From positions 1 through 23,298 of the forward strand of contig CABJAW010000028.1 in assembly GCA_902363665.1 (NCBI GenBank): 23,298 nt of DNA. The letters run 5' to 3'. This stretch comes from Lachnospiraceae bacterium. GTDB taxonomy: Bacteria; Bacillota; Clostridia; Lachnospirales; Lachnospiraceae. Of this stretch, positions 23,194 to 23,298 are shown in pieces. Position numbers and translations under genes: made by a program. Numbering within the stretch: the stretch's first letter is position 1; every line of letters starts with the position of its first letter. Below the pieces are notes generated by a model. The model did not search any database and was not told where the DNA came from. It was given only the letters and a program-made list of their open reading frames with translations.

Positions 23194-23298
23194 CAATGTC
23201 ATTTAGTTAAGTTACAGGGTTAGCCCCTAATTATGGGTCTAACCCAAATTTTTTCAAAAAGGCTACCCAAAGGGTTGACATAGGGAGCAAAATGTGCG
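23194..23298 (+). mobile_element. Left end of a second IS related to the one at 1-1685
   Basis: The end CAATGTCATTTAGTTAAG differs from the first IS at one of 18 bases. Internally, both have TTGACA, seven bases, then CAAAATGTGCG (71-94 in the first; 23275-23298 here), and a hairpin just inside the terminal repeat (here GGGTTAGCCC at 23217-23226 with 23235-23245, one bulge). The sequence between differs, so it is a distinct family member rather than an identical copy. The window ends before its transposase gene. Confidence 0.85.

Overview
The window looks like chromosomal DNA from a Clostridia-class Bacillota, most likely a Lachnospiraceae-type gut anaerobe. The basis is strong AGGAGG-type ribosome sites, CUT1 sugar transporters without a local ATPase gene, a YesM/YesN-type two-component pair, a c-di-GMP-I riboswitch and a GH51 arabinofuranosidase. 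The genus cannot be fixed by reading alone.

Layout. (1) 1-1685: a complete IS4-family insertion sequence with perfect 25-bp terminal inverted repeats. (2) 1775-9032, minus strand: a carbohydrate uptake and sensing block. In transcription order it is alpha/beta-hydrolase (esterase-like), sensor kinase, AraC-type response regulator, solute-binding protein and two permeases. (3) 9049-14748, minus strand: an atypical type IV pilus / type II secretion-like cluster. It has a GspF/PilC platform, four small single-span proteins with degenerate prepilin-like N termini, and a PilT-type ATPase. A truncated AAA-ATPase_like gene with its own promoter sits inside it. (4) 14749-15083: a gene-free gap packed with consecutive perfect palindromes, followed by a transglutaminase-fold lipoprotein gene (15084-16031, minus). 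(5) 16149-22524, plus strand: an arabino-oligosaccharide locus. It has a consensus promoter, two identical 12-bp LacI-type operators, binding protein, two permeases, GH51 alpha-L-arabinofuranosidase and a LacI-family regulator. (6) 22679-23193: a consensus promoter, c-di-GMP-I riboswitch, intrinsic terminator and the first 58 codons of a membrane-anchored protein. (7) 23194-23298: the left end of a second, diverged IS of the same family, which interrupts that gene.

How it fits together. The two sugar modules probably import hemicellulose-derived oligosaccharides. One responds through the two-component pair and the other through the LacI-type repressor, and both would rely on a shared ATPase encoded elsewhere. 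The hydrolase may remove acyl groups, and GH51 releases L-arabinose from imported arabino-oligosaccharides. The pilus-like genes run directly into the esterase and two-component genes with a 16-nt gap, so co-transcription is plausible. The most unusual non-coding features are the palindrome array upstream of pilC, a family of small hairpin repeats confined to the pilus cluster, the doubled operator with a hairpin between, and the riboswitch-controlled gene broken by an IS.
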